Made by a program: the position numbers and the translations under genes | NCBI RefSeq assembly: GCF_002294995.1 | Contig: NZ_NSGF01000005.1 | Coordinates: 62,001 to 126,000, forward strand | Length of the DNA stretch: 64,000 nt | Direction: 5' to 3' | From: Mesorhizobium sp. WSM3860 | Lineage (GTDB): Bacteria > Pseudomonadota > Alphaproteobacteria > Rhizobiales > Rhizobiaceae | Notes under the pieces: model-generated | What the model saw: only the letters and a program-made list of their open reading frames with translations | Database searches by the model: none | Told to the model about the DNA's origin: nothing | In this document: piece by piece, positions 39,890 to 50,037 of the stretch | Layout of the letters: the number at the start of each line of letters is the position of its first letter | Numbering within the stretch: the stretch's first letter is position 1

Positions 39890-39937
39890 ATCCAAAGCGT
39901 GGATGCTGGCGATCTAAACAATCAATTTTACCAATCT
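39890..39937 (+). promoter_or_regulatory. nod box upstream of nodA
   Basis: A well-conserved nod box: ATCCAAAGCGTGGATG, then GATCTAAACAATC and AATTTTACCAATCTG. It is about 95 bp upstream of the nodA start and should drive the nodA-nodC-nodI-nodJ-nolO operon under NodD control. Confidence 0.93.
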
Positions 39938-40031
39938 GTGCGGGTCGTTCATAGACCGCCCACATGACATGCACCGCCGCTGCACCAACCGCGTAGTGCG
40001 TAAAAGAACCCGAAAAAGAGGAAGTCTTCGC

Positions 40032-40625
40032 ATGCGCTCTGACGTGCAGTGGAGGTTGTGCTGGGAAAATGAGTTGCGGCTTTCCGATCATCTCGAACTC
40101 TCTGAGTTCTTCCAGAAGATCTATGAGCCTGTCGGAGCCTTTAGTGCAAAGGCTTTCGCAGGCGGTCGAAGTTGGGCCGGTGCTAGGCCGGAGGTCCGCG
40201 CAATCGGCTATGATGTGCACGGAGTAGCAGCTCACTTGGGCGTGCTGCGCCGATACATCAAAGTTGGCGACGCTGATCTGCTTGTCGCTGAACTCGGTCT
40301 ATACGGGGTGCGTCCGGATCTTGAGGGGCTAGGAATCGCCCATTCGATCAGCGCGATGTATCCAGTGCTGCAGCAGCTTGGCGTTCCATTCGCTTTCGGC
40401 ACGGTTCGGCACGCGCTCCGAAACCATGTTGGCAGGTTCTGCCGCAAAGGCTTGGCGAGCATTTTGTCGGGTGTCAGCGTGCGTTCAACCCACCCGGACG
40501 TGTACCCCGATCTTCCTCCCACGCGAGTCGACGACGACGTGCTCGTCATGGTGCTCCCAATTGGCCGCTCAATGAGCGAGTGGCCGGCCGGCACTTTGAT
40601 CGATCGGAACGGTCCAGAGCTATGA
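40032..40625 (+). CDS. nodA: Nod-factor acyltransferase NodA
   Basis: From the ATG at 40032 ([15 protein letters not shown]) the protein has 197 residues, the usual NodA length, and the conserved segments [18 protein letters not shown] and [18 protein letters not shown]. NodA N-acylates the terminal glucosamine of the de-N-acetylated chitooligosaccharide. GAGGAAG precedes the start; the frame extends upstream to 39969 but without family similarity. Its stop overlaps the start of a 44-codon frame (ATGA), in the place where nodB usually begins. Confidence 0.97.
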   Translation: MRSDVQWRLCWENELRLSDHLELSEFFQKIYEPVGAFSAKAFAGGRSWAGARPEVRAIGYDVHGVAAHLGVLRRYIKVGDADLLVAELGLYGVRPDLEGLGIAHSISAMYPVLQQLGVPFAFGTVRHALRNHVGRFCRKGLASILSGVSVRSTHPDVYPDLPPTRVDDDVLVMVLPIGRSMSEWPAGTLIDRNGPEL

Positions 40626-40756
40626 AGAACACTCACAATGATATCAGTCACCGCGACCCGCCCCTCATCGCATTGACCGATCTGAATCCAGCCTTGACCA
40701 CGGATTTATTGTCCGCTCGCTTCCTCAAATGCACTGAAAAACCTGACATCTCATGA
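40622..40756 (+). CDS. 44-residue mini-gene coupled between nodA and nodC
   Basis: An ATG at 40622 overlaps the nodA stop (ATGA) and the frame ends with a TGA at 40754 that overlaps the nodC ATG (ATGA), so it fills the nodA-nodC gap exactly. It encodes [20 protein letters not shown] and 24 further residues with no recognised family. In classical nodABC operons nodB sits here with similar overlaps; here nodB is 9 kb away. The mini-frame may be what was left, or put in place, when nodB moved, keeping nodC translation coupled. Whether a peptide accumulates is unknown. Confidence 0.5.
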   Translation: MKNTHNDISHRDPPLIALTDLNPALTTDLLSARFLKCTEKPDIS

Positions 40757-42027
40757 ACCTCTTTGTCCCAGCCAGTATTGTCGCCGTCTGCTCTTATGCG
40801 CTGCTGTCGACCGTCTATAAGACCGCGCAGGTGCTTTATACCCTGCCTGCAAACGTACCGCCGACGTCTGGCGAACCGGCCGGCTGTGAGCCTTGGCCGA
40901 GCGTCGATGTCATTATCCCGTGCTACAACGAGGCACCTCGCACCCTCTCGGACTGCCTGGCTTCCATCGCAAGTCAGGACTATGCCGGAGAATTGAAGGT
41001 CTATGTTGTCGATGACGGTTCTGGAAACCGCGATGCCCTCATAGGTGTACACGAGGAATACGAGCGCGACCCGAGGTTCAACTTCATTGCGCTCCCAAAG
41101 AATGTCGGAAAGCGCAAGGCACAGATTGCGGCGGTTCGCCGCTCGTGCGGAGATTTGGTGCTCAATGTAGATTCGGACACGATACTCGCACCAGACGTCA
41201 TCACAAGGCTTGCGCTAAAGATGCAAGATCAAGCGATCGGCGCCGCCATGGGCCAGTTGGCGGCTAGCAATCGCAATGAAACTTGGCTGACGCGGTTAAT
41301 TGACATGGAATACTGGCTCGCTTGCAACGAAGAGCGGGCAGCGCAGGCTCGGTTCGGTGCCGTCATGTGTTGCTGCGGTCCGTGTGCCATGTACCGGCGA
41401 ACCGCGCTCGTTTCGCTGCTGGATCAGTACGAGACGCAGCGCTTTCGAGGGAAGCCGAGCGACTTCGGTGAGGACCGCCACCTTACGATCCTGATGCTGA
41501 AAGCAGGCTTTCGAACAGAATATGTCCCGGAGGCGGTCGCGGCGACAGTCGTTCCCAACAGCATCGGGCCTTATCTGCGTCAACAACTTCGCTGGGCCCG
41601 GAGTACGTTCCGTGACACGTTGCTGGGGCTCCAACTGCTGCGCGGCCTTAATATCTATATCACATTGGACGTGATTGGGCAGAACCTTGGACCATTATTG
41701 CTGTCATTGTCGCTCCTGGCGGGACTCGCCCAATTCGTAACGACAGGTACCGTGCCTTGGACGGCATGCCTGACGATCGCAGTCATGACTTTTATTCGCT
41801 GCAGCGTGGCAGCGTTTCGTTCGCGCCAACTTCGATTTCTCGGATTCTCGCTCCACACACTCATCAACATTTTTCTCTTGCTCCCATTGAAAGCATACGC
41901 GCTGTGTACATTGAGCAATAGCGATTGGTTATCGCGAGGCTCTGCGGCCAATGTGTCAAACACGGGTGGCGCCATTCCAAAGCACAACTTGGTGAGACCT
42001 GACGCAACTTACAGCGAACAGCAATAG
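40753..42027 (+). CDS. nodC: chitooligosaccharide synthase NodC
   Basis: A 424-residue family 2 glycosyltransferase. It has an N-terminal membrane segment, [12 protein letters not shown], the DxD-like NVDSD, the acceptor-site region GEDRHLT and the processive motif QLRWARST, then three C-terminal membrane spans (about residues 310-390). NodC polymerises GlcNAc to make the Nod-factor backbone at the inner membrane. The start overlaps the stop of the 44-codon frame. Confidence 0.97.
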   Translation: MNLFVPASIVAVCSYALLSTVYKTAQVLYTLPANVPPTSGEPAGCEPWPSVDVIIPCYNEAPRTLSDCLASIASQDYAGELKVYVVDDGSGNRDALIGVHEEYERDPRFNFIALPKNVGKRKAQIAAVRRSCGDLVLNVDSDTILAPDVITRLALKMQDQAIGAAMGQLAASNRNETWLTRLIDMEYWLACNEERAAQARFGAVMCCCGPCAMYRRTALVSLLDQYETQRFRGKPSDFGEDRHLTILMLKAGFRTEYVPEAVAATVVPNSIGPYLRQQLRWARSTFRDTLLGLQLLRGLNIYITLDVIGQNLGPLLLSLSLLAGLAQFVTTGTVPWTACLTIAVMTFIRCSVAAFRSRQLRFLGFSLHTLINIFLLLPLKAYALCTLSNSDWLSRGSAANVSNTGGAIPKHNLVRPDATYSEQQ

Positions 42028-42046
42028 TCACGTAGGTGGAAGAGCT

Positions 42047-43093
42047 TTGAGCCAGGACCAGGAACATCAAGTGTTGAGTGGGAAGTTGGGCCATGAGGAT
42101 TTGCGGCGGCTCGAGACTGGTCCGATCGAACGGAAGTCTGAGGGGCCAAGAAGCGCGAAAAGCTCCCTGCCTGACTTTCTGTCGACCGTGGCGGTCGATT
42201 TTGCCGGCGTAACCAAGTCGTATGGGAACAAGGTCGTTGTCGACGAACTGTCGTTCAGCGTTGCGTCGGGCGAGTGTTTCGGCCTCCTCGGACCAAACGG
42301 CGCGGGCAAAAGCACGATTGCGCGTATGCTCCTTGGCATGACATGCCCTGACGCGGGCACGATCACGGTGCTCGGCGTCCCGGTGCCGGCGCGCGCTCGG
42401 CTGGCACGCAGGGGCATTGGCGTGGTCCCGCAATTCGACAATCTTGACCAGGAATTCACCGTACGCGAGAACCTGCTGGTGTTCGGCCGCTACTTCGGCA
42501 TGAGCACACGCCAGAGCGAAGCGGTCATCCCGTCGCTTCTCGAATTCGCTCGCCTCGAGCGAAAGGCGGATGCGCGTGTCTCGGAACTTTCCGGCGGGAT
42601 GAAGCGATGCCTGACGATGGCGCGGGCGTTGATCAACGACCCCCAGCTCATTGTGATGGACGAGCCGACCACCGGCCTCGATCCGCACGCGCGCCACCTG
42701 ATCTGGGAACGGCTGCGCGCCCTGTTGGCACGCGGCAAGACGATTATCCTGACGACGCATTTCATGGAAGAGGCTGAGAGATTATGCGATCGGCTGTGCG
42801 TGCTCGAAAGAGGTCGCAACATCGCCGAAGGCCGCCCGCAGGCGCTTATCGACAAGCATATAGGATGCCAGGTCATGGAGATCTACGGCGGCGATCCGCG
42901 CGAGTTGCATTCGCTGGTCAAGCCACATTCTCAGCGCATCGAGATCAGCGGCGAAACCCTTTATTGCTATGCGCCAGACCCCGACCAGGTGCGCACGCAA
43001 CTGCAGGAGCGTGCAGGTCTGCGTCTTCTTCTGCGCCCAGCCAATCTCGAGGATGTTTTCTTGCGGCTGACCGGGCGCGAGATGGAGGAGTGA
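42047..43093 (+). CDS. nodI: Nod-factor export ABC transporter ATP-binding protein NodI
   Basis: A 348-codon frame with Walker [10 protein letters not shown], signature LSGGMKR, Walker [14 protein letters not shown] and the switch His in LTTHFMEE, as in NodI. With NodJ it exports lipochitooligosaccharides. The start is uncertain: a TTG at 42047, or a GTG at 42071 with AGGA at good spacing, which would remove eight residues. It follows nodC by 19 bp and ends three bases before nodJ. Confidence 0.95.
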   Translation: MSQDQEHQVLSGKLGHEDLRRLETGPIERKSEGPRSAKSSLPDFLSTVAVDFAGVTKSYGNKVVVDELSFSVASGECFGLLGPNGAGKSTIARMLLGMTCPDAGTITVLGVPVPARARLARRGIGVVPQFDNLDQEFTVRENLLVFGRYFGMSTRQSEAVIPSLLEFARLERKADARVSELSGGMKRCLTMARALINDPQLIVMDEPTTGLDPHARHLIWERLRALLARGKTIILTTHFMEEAERLCDRLCVLERGRNIAEGRPQALIDKHIGCQVMEIYGGDPRELHSLVKPHSQRIEISGETLYCYAPDPDQVRTQLQERAGLRLLLRPANLEDVFLRLTGREMEE

Positions 43094-43096
43094 ACG

Positions 43097-43885
43097 ATGA
43101 TTGAAGGTTTTGCCGCGGCGCTGCCGGCCAATGCGTGGAACTGGGTTGCGGTGTGGCGCCGCAACTATCTGGCATGGAAGAAAGTCGCACTCGTGTCGAT
43201 TCTCGGTAACCTAGCCGATCCGATGATCTATCTTTTCGGACTCGGCACCGGACTCGGCATAATGGTCGGCCACGTCGACGGTGCGTCGTATATCGCCTTT
43301 TTGGCGGCCGGCATGGTCGCGGTAAGTGCGATGACCGCCTCTACCCTCGAAACATTGTACTCCGCTTTCGCTCGCATGCATTCTCAACGCACATGGGAAG
43401 CCATGCTGTACACGCACGTTACCCTCGGCGACATCGTTTTGGGTGAACTGGCCTGGGCAGCCACCAAGGCCTTCCTGGCCGGTACGGCAATTACCATTGT
43501 CACCGTAACGTTGGGCTATGCAGCTTGGCCGTCCGTCCTCTATGGGCTGCCAATCATTGCTCTGACGGGGTGCGTATTTGCAAGCCTCGCGATGATCGTC
43601 ACCGCACTTTCGCCCAGCTACGATTACTTCGTATTTTACCAGACGCTTGTGCTCACACCTATGCTGTTCCTGTCGGGCGCCGTTTTCCCATTGAATCAGC
43701 TGCCTGAGACCTTTCAGAAGATAGCGCGATGCATGCCGCTGTCACATTCGATCGACCTCATTCGTCCGATTATGCTTGATCGCCCGATCGCCGGCATCGC
43801 CCTGCACATCGGTGTGCTCGGCCTGTACGCACTCTTGCCATTCTTTCTCTCGATGGCGCTGTTTCGCCGCCGACTGATGCGCTGA
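43097..43885 (+). CDS. nodJ: Nod-factor export ABC transporter permease NodJ
   Basis: A 262-residue ABC-2 type membrane protein with about six hydrophobic spans and the family segments [19 protein letters not shown] and [14 protein letters not shown]. It is the membrane partner of NodI. The start is three bases after the nodI stop. Confidence 0.95.
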   Translation: MIEGFAAALPANAWNWVAVWRRNYLAWKKVALVSILGNLADPMIYLFGLGTGLGIMVGHVDGASYIAFLAAGMVAVSAMTASTLETLYSAFARMHSQRTWEAMLYTHVTLGDIVLGELAWAATKAFLAGTAITIVTVTLGYAAWPSVLYGLPIIALTGCVFASLAMIVTALSPSYDYFVFYQTLVLTPMLFLSGAVFPLNQLPETFQKIARCMPLSHSIDLIRPIMLDRPIAGIALHIGVLGLYALLPFFLSMALFRRRLMR

Positions 43886-44177
43886 CGCGAAAGAGAAGGC
43901 GAAAACTCATGCGCTATGGACGCAAATAAAACGACGTCGCCAGTATGTGCGGCGAGGGTTTGGCTGGCGTCGATTCAATCTCACGACGCTATGGAACGAC
44001 CGGCGTCTCGAGCACAGGATCTTATGTTGATCCCGGCGGACCCAAGAGAATTTCTTTGAGGTCAATGATGTCTGACTGGCGTTCGCCGGCGGCGAATGAC
44101 GACGCAGCCGGTCTTTCTGATCGAACGGCCTCGAGACAGGCCAATTTAGTATTCCTGTACGACAAATGGAGAGCAAG
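43886..44177. other. long gap between nodJ and nolO
   Basis: About 290 bp within an otherwise tight operon. No nodS-like or other recognisable gene is present; it may be a remnant of a deleted gene or just a spacer. Confidence 0.35.
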
Positions 44178-46193
44178 ATGCTGTGTCTAGGAGTGAACGG
44201 CGGATTGGACAAAGTCTATGAAAACAGGTTTCAGATTCCGAACACATTCATGCACGATGGCGCTGCGGTGCTCGTCCGGGACGGACAGGTCATTGCGGCA
44301 GTAGAAGAAGAGCGCCTCAATCGGATCAAACATTCCAACAAGCTCCCAATTAGTGCGGCTCAATACTGTCTTTCAGCAGCCGGGGTTCAGCTCAGCGAAA
44401 TCGATCGTGTGGCGTTCTACGCTACCGAAGCCTACTCGAATGCCATGCTGGAAAACATGCTTGTTTCCCAGCCGGATGCCTCCATTCCGTTGGATGCTAA
44501 ACTGTTGGTGCAGAAGCTGTTGGCGCAGGAATTCGGTACCGAACTTGACGCTTCGCGCATCTCGTTCGTAAGTCACCATCAGGCGCACGCCGTGAGTGCT
44601 TTTGCAATGTCGGGCTTCGAGCAAAGTCTGATTTTTGCGGTCGATGGCTCTGGTGATTTCCTGTCGGGCCTTATGGCGATAGGATCCGGTACTGAAATTA
44701 AGCAACTAGCGACTTTCCCAGAGAACAATTCCCTTGGGCAATTTTATCTCGAGACGATCCGGTATCTCGGCTACGGCTTGTTCGATGAGTATAAGGTAAT
44801 GGGGCTTGCCCCCTACGGCGATCCCGTTCCGTATCGCGAGCTTTTCGAGCAGTTCTATGAACTGTCAGCAAACGGCGAGTATCGCGTCCACCTGGACCGC
44901 ATCGGCCCGACTTTGCTCCGCAGCATTCAGGTTCGGCAAAAGGGAATGCCATTCACCCAGCAACATAAGGATGTGAGTGCGTCGTTACAGGAGGCGCTCG
45001 AACGCATCGTGTTTCACATTCTTCGGCATTATCGTGAGGCCACCGGGATGACGCGGTTGTGCCTGGCCGGGGGAGTCGCGCACAATTGCTCCATGAACGG
45101 CAAGCTGCTCTATTCAGGACTTTTCGAAGACATCTTCGTGCAGCCCGCATCGCATGATGCTGGGTGCGCACTTGGCGCTGCACTAATCGCGTCTAATGAG
45201 CTGGGCCGCCCCGCGCCGCGTGCGCGATTGCAGGAGGTTTATTGGGGGCCGGATCTCGCGAGTGATCACGCTGTCGAAGAGGAACTAAAGGCATGGGCGG
45301 GGCACCTGGAGTTTGAACGCACCGAGGAAGTGGCGGATAGGGCAGCCGAGTGGATGGCGGGTGGCGCCGTGATCGGCTGGGTGCAAGGTCGTTCGGAGTT
45401 CGGGCCGCGCGCGCTCGGAAATCGCAGCATTCTTGCCGACCCCAGGCCCGCCACAAACAAGGACCGGATCAACGCTATGGTCAAGAAGCGGGAAGGGTAT
45501 CGCCCGTTCGCCCCATCAGTGCTGGAGGAGGATGCGCGCGAATTTTTCGACCTCCCGGGGAGCGCGTGCGAATTTCCGTTCATGAACTTCGTAGTTCGTG
45601 TGCACGATTCCAAACGTGGTTTGCTCGGCGCCATCACGCACGTCGACGGTACGGCTCGGCTGCAAACAGTATCGCGCAAGGCCAGTCCTGCCTACTGGAA
45701 CCTCATCAATGCCTTCAAGCAGCGGACGGGCATCCCAATGCTGCTCAACACGTCCTTTAACAACAATGCCGAGCCCATCGTAGATTCAGTTGCAGACTCG
45801 ATTGCCACGTTCTTGACGACAGAGCTGGATGGACTTGTGGTCGGGCCGTACCTCGTCAAAAAACGGGCCGCAACGCTGCAGGACTGGACTGCGCTCGCGG
45901 TTTCATTGCCGCCTTATGTATCCCTGCATAAAGTCCGCGAATACACGGCGCAGGATCGCCAGGAGACCGTCTGCGAAATTCGAACGGATAACCGTGACTG
46001 TGCGCGTATATCACATGACTTGTTCGATCTGCTGACGCGGATCGAAGGCGAGGCCGTGCTCGCGGATCTCCTCGACACGATTACGCTGGATCAAGCCAAG
46101 CGCGAGGCTCTCACATCAGAGCTGAGACGATTGTGGGAGCAGCGCCACGTTCGGATGCACCCCTCACAAGCTGTTCGCGTTCACCAGAAATGA
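44178..46193 (+). CDS. nolO: Nod-factor carbamoyltransferase NolO
   Basis: A 671-residue NodU/CmcH/NolO-family O-carbamoyltransferase: N-terminal Kae1-like domain (HDGAAVLV; EEERLNRIKHSNK; HHQAHAVSAF), DGSGD metal/nucleotide loop, GGVAHNCSMNGK and the C-terminal GRSEFGPRALGNRSILADPR. The ATG at 44178 has GGAGAG upstream; 44166 is an alternative. NolO (about 670-680 residues) carbamoylates the non-reducing end, while NodU is shorter (about 560), and nodACIJ-nolO is the order known in M. loti. That is why I call it nolO rather than nodU. Confidence 0.85.
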   Translation: MLCLGVNGGLDKVYENRFQIPNTFMHDGAAVLVRDGQVIAAVEEERLNRIKHSNKLPISAAQYCLSAAGVQLSEIDRVAFYATEAYSNAMLENMLVSQPDASIPLDAKLLVQKLLAQEFGTELDASRISFVSHHQAHAVSAFAMSGFEQSLIFAVDGSGDFLSGLMAIGSGTEIKQLATFPENNSLGQFYLETIRYLGYGLFDEYKVMGLAPYGDPVPYRELFEQFYELSANGEYRVHLDRIGPTLLRSIQVRQKGMPFTQQHKDVSASLQEALERIVFHILRHYREATGMTRLCLAGGVAHNCSMNGKLLYSGLFEDIFVQPASHDAGCALGAALIASNELGRPAPRARLQEVYWGPDLASDHAVEEELKAWAGHLEFERTEEVADRAAEWMAGGAVIGWVQGRSEFGPRALGNRSILADPRPATNKDRINAMVKKREGYRPFAPSVLEEDAREFFDLPGSACEFPFMNFVVRVHDSKRGLLGAITHVDGTARLQTVSRKASPAYWNLINAFKQRTGIPMLLNTSFNNNAEPIVDSVADSIATFLTTELDGLVVGPYLVKKRAATLQDWTALAVSLPPYVSLHKVREYTAQDRQETVCEIRTDNRDCARISHDLFDLLTRIEGEAVLADLLDTITLDQAKREALTSELRRLWEQRHVRMHPSQAVRVHQK

Positions 46194-46259
46194 TGCCAGA
46201 GCCTGGACGACCGATACCAGCTGCCGAAACACCGGTCGTCCAAGAACCTTCTTATGACA

Positions 46260-46570
46260 CGCCGCCTGGTGCCGGGGATCCGGAGCAATTGGCCGAACAC
46301 CCGGATCCTGATCCACAGCCATTTATTGCAATCCGCAGGTCTTCGACTGGTGCCGCGCCAACTATATGGACTTCAGCCTCGGCCTGGCGCTCACACGACC
46401 TGCGCAAGGCATGTCGCGGATCTGGAGTCCCGCACAATGGCGCGCTTCGAGGCGTCGGCGAAAGGCGAGTCCGAAGATCAAATTCGTTCACGGAGCCGGC
46501 AGTTGGAGCCGCGTCGAACGCGTTATCGCCTCGTGTCGAGGTCAGCGAATGAGGGCGTGGCCAACGCGAG
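46260..46570 (+). mobile_element. IS1380-family transposase remnant
   Basis: Segments in three frames match an IS1380 transposase: NWPNTRILI, NPQVFDWCRANYMDFSLGLA, HVADLESRTMARFEASAKGE and GSWSRVERVIA. The frames change at least three times and no ends are visible, so it is a relic. It lies directly after nolO and may have cut off the original operon end. Confidence 0.7.
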
Positions 46571-47350
46571 CTGTTGGACTACTACGGGCGCATTGGATGT
46601 CGAAAATAAAACCGTTGATGTCGGCAGATCCGGAGGAAGGGGTTTGGCCGGTGAGGCTCTGAAGCGACCAGGTCGAAGCGATCCGTGGCGGCATAAGCCA
46701 GGCGATAAGGCGGCGCAAACTCGGATATCTGGCGGACGCGGGTCGGGCCGGCCGAGTGATTGATCGGACTATCGGCATCGCCAAGGATAAGCCGCGACGA
46801 CGGGCCGCTCTCGGCGTCGGTCGATCTGAGCCAAGGTGTTCGAGCGCGAATGATAGCGCCGATATCCGGATGGCCGGGACGAGTGATGCCGTCCGTTGTC
46901 TGCTACTGCAAAAGCCCGATGTGACGGCCTGGCTCTCACATACCGAGCGTCTGAGTGCCTCCGGCAAGGGCTGAACAGCCTCGGCGAATATTTCCGCCGC
47001 TTCCTCGACCGTTTCAGCAGAACGGTCGGTCTGCTCCTTTCGCTCAAGCACCCCGTTGTGCAACATCTCCAGCCGCGCGGCATGGTAGAGAGCGGTGCGC
47101 TTCTCAAGCTGCGCCACGCGTCGCTGAAGGATTTCCGCGAGGAACGTTGAACGTCTTCCTAGCGTGACGCGAACCTCAGTTGGCAACGCCGATCTAATCC
47201 ATGCGAGTTCGACTGGAGCGCCGCAGCCTATCGCGCGGGTAGCCGAATTGGCCGCTCGCAAACTGTGCCAGTTTTTCAGTCTTGGAGCGGGGGTCGGGCT
47301 CGGGCATCGACTTCGGACAACTCTTGGCTTTCTGCAACAATAGCTGCAAA
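46571..47350. other. decayed or unassigned DNA before the MocR gene
   Basis: A long reverse-strand frame (46542-47405, 287 codons) covers this stretch, but its residues resemble no family, it overlaps the IS1380 relic and the MocR start, and it lacks a ribosome binding site. I treat it as non-coding or as a decayed insertion. Confidence 0.35.
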
Positions 47351-47385
47351 CTGGTCCAGTTGGGAGGAAAAGAAATGGTCCAGTT
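47351..47385 (+). promoter_or_regulatory. MocR self-control direct repeat candidate
   Basis: CTGGTCCAGTT at 47351 and ATGGTCCAGTT at 47375 form a direct repeat with a 24-bp period; the second copy contains the MocR start codon. Regulators of the MocR/PdxR/TauR group typically bind direct repeats of CTGG(A/T)CC type near their own promoters, so autoregulation is likely. Confidence 0.55.
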
Positions 47386-48844
47386 TCCAAGTCCCGGTGG
47401 CTCAAACCGCTCGTACGGCATGGGTGCGCGCCAGATCTACGAATCGCTTCGCGAGCAGATCCTCAGAGGCGTCTACAACACCGGCAGCCAACTGCCCTCC
47501 TCACGTGGTCTCGCCGAGGAACTCGGAGTCTCGCGGACGACCGTCACCGCTGCCTACGAGCAGCTGGCGGCGGAAGGTTTCATCGACGTCCGTCAAGGCG
47601 CGCGCCATCGTGTCGCGTCCTCGCTGATCGGACCTGAGCTAACGGCCAATCCCCAAAAACAGGCCGGCCCGGGTCACTTGTCAAACTATGGCGAACGGCT
47701 GCGTGGCGCTCGGCGCTGGCCGGATTACCTGCCCAACAGGCTGAAGATCGATTTCCGATATGGCGACCTGGCGCCCTCAGATTTCCCGGCATCCGTTTGG
47801 AAGCGCACGATGAACGCGGTGATGGCGCAGCGGCCGGCACGGCTCGCCTACGACCATCCATGCGGTTCGCGCCGGCTGCGCCAGGCGCTTCAGGGCTATC
47901 TCTGGCGCGCTCGTACTGTGCGCTGCGACCCTGAGCAGATCGTCATCGTCAATGGTTCGCAGCAGGGGCTCGATCTCTGCGCGCGCCTGCTGCTCGACCC
48001 AGGGGACAGCTTCGTCATTGAGGACCCCTGCTACAGGATGGCGCGCGAGGTCTTTGCCAGTACAGGTGCCACGCCGGTTCCCGTCGAGGTTGACGAGCAC
48101 GGCATACAGACGGAGCAACTGGCGGGAGTCGCGGCCCGGCTTGCTTATGCGACGCCGTCGCATCAGTTTCCGCTCGGCGGCGTCATGCCGATCGCGCGGC
48201 GGCATCAGCTTCTGGAATGGGCGCGGGACGAGGGCGCCTACGTCATCGAGGACGACTACGACAGCGAATATCGCTACGATATCAGCCCCGTTCCCCCGCT
48301 GCACAGCCTGGAGGATCATGGGGCCGTCATCTACCTAGGCACCATCTCCAAGACGCTCTCGCCGATGCTGCGCATCGGCTATCTCGTCGTGCCGGTGGAA
48401 TTGCAGCAGGTTTTCGAAACTGCCAAGCAGTTTGCCGACCGGCATTCTCCGATAGCCGAGCAGGAGTCATTGGCCTCCCTGATCGAGAGCGGCAGCTATG
48501 AAAACCATGTGCGCCGCGTGCGCCGCCTCAACGGCGAGCGCCGGGAGGTATTGCTGACCACCATGAAACGCAGTTTTCAAGATAGGATCGCCGTCCAGGG
48601 GGCAGAGGCTGGACTGCACGTCGTCATATGGTTCAACGACCTGCCGCGGTCGCGCGAAACGCCGTTGGTCGAAGCCGCGCGATACGCGGGTCTAGGTCTG
48701 CACCCCATTTCGCCGCTTTATCATCGGCAGTCGGGAGCAGGCGAGGCCGATCGCGTCGGGCTTGTCATGGGCTATTCCGCCTTGGGCATCCGGCAGATCG
48801 AAAAAGGCGTCGAGATGCTGCGGGACGTCGTCGCTCAACTTTGA
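47375..48844 (+). CDS. MocR-type PLP-dependent GntR-family regulator
   Basis: A 489-residue protein: an N-terminal GntR winged helix (QIYESLREQILRGVYNTGSQ; LAEELGVSRTTVTAAYEQL) and a C-terminal fold I aminotransferase domain with the PLP Lys in GTISKTLSPMLRIGY and the DYDSEYRY motif. GGAGG lies eight bases before the ATG at 47375. Such proteins sense an amino compound-PLP adduct. No obvious target lies beside it except its own promoter; the gene stands between IS debris and the nodB nod box. Confidence 0.88.
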   Translation: MVQFPSPGGSNRSYGMGARQIYESLREQILRGVYNTGSQLPSSRGLAEELGVSRTTVTAAYEQLAAEGFIDVRQGARHRVASSLIGPELTANPQKQAGPGHLSNYGERLRGARRWPDYLPNRLKIDFRYGDLAPSDFPASVWKRTMNAVMAQRPARLAYDHPCGSRRLRQALQGYLWRARTVRCDPEQIVIVNGSQQGLDLCARLLLDPGDSFVIEDPCYRMAREVFASTGATPVPVEVDEHGIQTEQLAGVAARLAYATPSHQFPLGGVMPIARRHQLLEWARDEGAYVIEDDYDSEYRYDISPVPPLHSLEDHGAVIYLGTISKTLSPMLRIGYLVVPVELQQVFETAKQFADRHSPIAEQESLASLIESGSYENHVRRVRRLNGERREVLLTTMKRSFQDRIAVQGAEAGLHVVIWFNDLPRSRETPLVEAARYAGLGLHPISPLYHRQSGAGEADRVGLVMGYSALGIRQIEKGVEMLRDVVAQL

Positions 48845-49048
48845 GACGCTTACGGTTTCCGCGCGCGGGCAGGCCACGTTCGTGGGTGCTCGCCGAAAAC
48901 AGTCATCGTCGGAATAATTGACAGCCGGGCACACGGCCGCGCTCATGGCCGGCTGACTTGGGGTTGATCTGCTTGCCACCCCATGAGGTTGCGCTCGGTG
49001 GGTGCGTCGCACGACCAGGAGGTTCAGATCATGGCCTTTGTCTCGTCT

Positions 49049-49096
49049 ATCCGCAAAGTGGATGCTCGTCATCGAAACAATCGATTTTGCCGATTG
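49049..49096 (+). promoter_or_regulatory. nod box upstream of nodB
   Basis: A strong nod box: ATCCGCAAAGTGGATG, CATCGAAACAATCGA and TTTTGCCGATTG. It precedes nodB by about 290 bp, an unusually long leader that contains no recognisable gene. Confidence 0.93.
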
Positions 49097-49383
49097 AAAG
49101 GACGTCGCATAGAAGAATTCAAGATGCGGCCTTAGGTGGTGTTTGTCGGTGTATGCGTTTTCTGGTGTGTGCTTTCCTGCTCTGCGCCGAACTCTAAGCG
49201 AGCCGCTCTGCTTTTCGACCAGATCGTCGGTACCGCGTGGCGGCCATTGCGTCTACGTTCGCGAACGAGCCCACTCCGGAGTGCCGAGCCTCGACCTGCA
49301 CGTCTCGCGCGTTGAGCACGTGCTCTCTTGGCTATGCCGATTGCGCGGCCGATGTCCGGTACAACAATTGAGGATACGCAGCT

Positions 49384-50037
49384 ATGAAGCATCTTGATAA
49401 GATATGTGAGGTGCAGAGTGAATGCGCTGATGGAACCGGCCGTCCGAGCGTTTACCTGACGTTTGACGACGGTCCCGATCCATTTTTCACACCACAGATA
49501 CTCGATGTGCTGGCGCAAAACGGGGTGCCAGCGACTTTCTTCGTCATTGGTGCCTATGCCGCAGAGCACCCGGATCTCATCCAGCGAATGATCGCAGAAG
49601 GGCACGAGGTGGGCAACCACACGATGTCTCATCCGGATCTGTCCAAATGCGGCTTGGGCGAAGTGCAACGTGAGGTATTTGAGGCGAACCGTGCCATCAT
49701 GGGAGCATGCCCGCAGGCCTCGATCCGCTACATTCGCGCGCCATACGGCGCCTGGAGCGAAGAAGTGTTCACTGCGTCACAGATCGCCGGGCTGGCTGCC
49801 CTTCATTGGTCGATAGACCCAAGAGACTGGGCGCGGCCCGGCACCGACGCGATCGTCGATGCAGTGCTCGCTTCGGTCCGGCCTGGCGCAATCGTGCTCT
49901 TGCATGACGGTTGCCCTCCCGACGATTCCGGCACTCAAGCCGGTCTGCGCGACCAGACCGTTGTGGCGCTGTCCAATCTGATTCCGGCATTACATGCCAG
50001 CGGATATGAAATTCGCTCGCTTCCAGTACATCACTGA
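49384..50037 (+). CDS. nodB: chitooligosaccharide deacetylase NodB
   Basis: A 217-residue polysaccharide deacetylase (carbohydrate esterase family 4): catalytic base in TFDDGPDP, metal-binding NHTMSHPDLS, APYGAWSEE and the C-terminal LLHDGC motif. It begins MKHLDKICEVQ and ends LPVHH like other NodB proteins. It removes the N-acetyl group from the non-reducing end of the chitin oligomer. It is separated from nodA/nodC by about 9 kb and has its own nod box, as in M. loti. Confidence 0.97.
   Translation: MKHLDKICEVQSECADGTGRPSVYLTFDDGPDPFFTPQILDVLAQNGVPATFFVIGAYAAEHPDLIQRMIAEGHEVGNHTMSHPDLSKCGLGEVQREVFEANRAIMGACPQASIRYIRAPYGAWSEEVFTASQIAGLAALHWSIDPRDWARPGTDAIVDAVLASVRPGAIVLLHDGCPPDDSGTQAGLRDQTVVALSNLIPALHASGYEIRSLPVHH

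Noticed and set aside
44178-46193. Naming the carbamoyltransferase nodU
   Set aside because: NodU proteins are about 100 residues shorter; length and the nodACIJ order fit nolO better.
46542-47405. 287-codon reverse-strand frame between nolO and the MocR gene
   Set aside because: It overlaps an IS1380 relic and the MocR start, has no ribosome binding site and shows no family motif.
49320-49345. Possible sigma-54 promoter (TGGC and TTGC) before nodB
   Set aside because: The spacing between the two elements is one base too long for a -24/-12 promoter.
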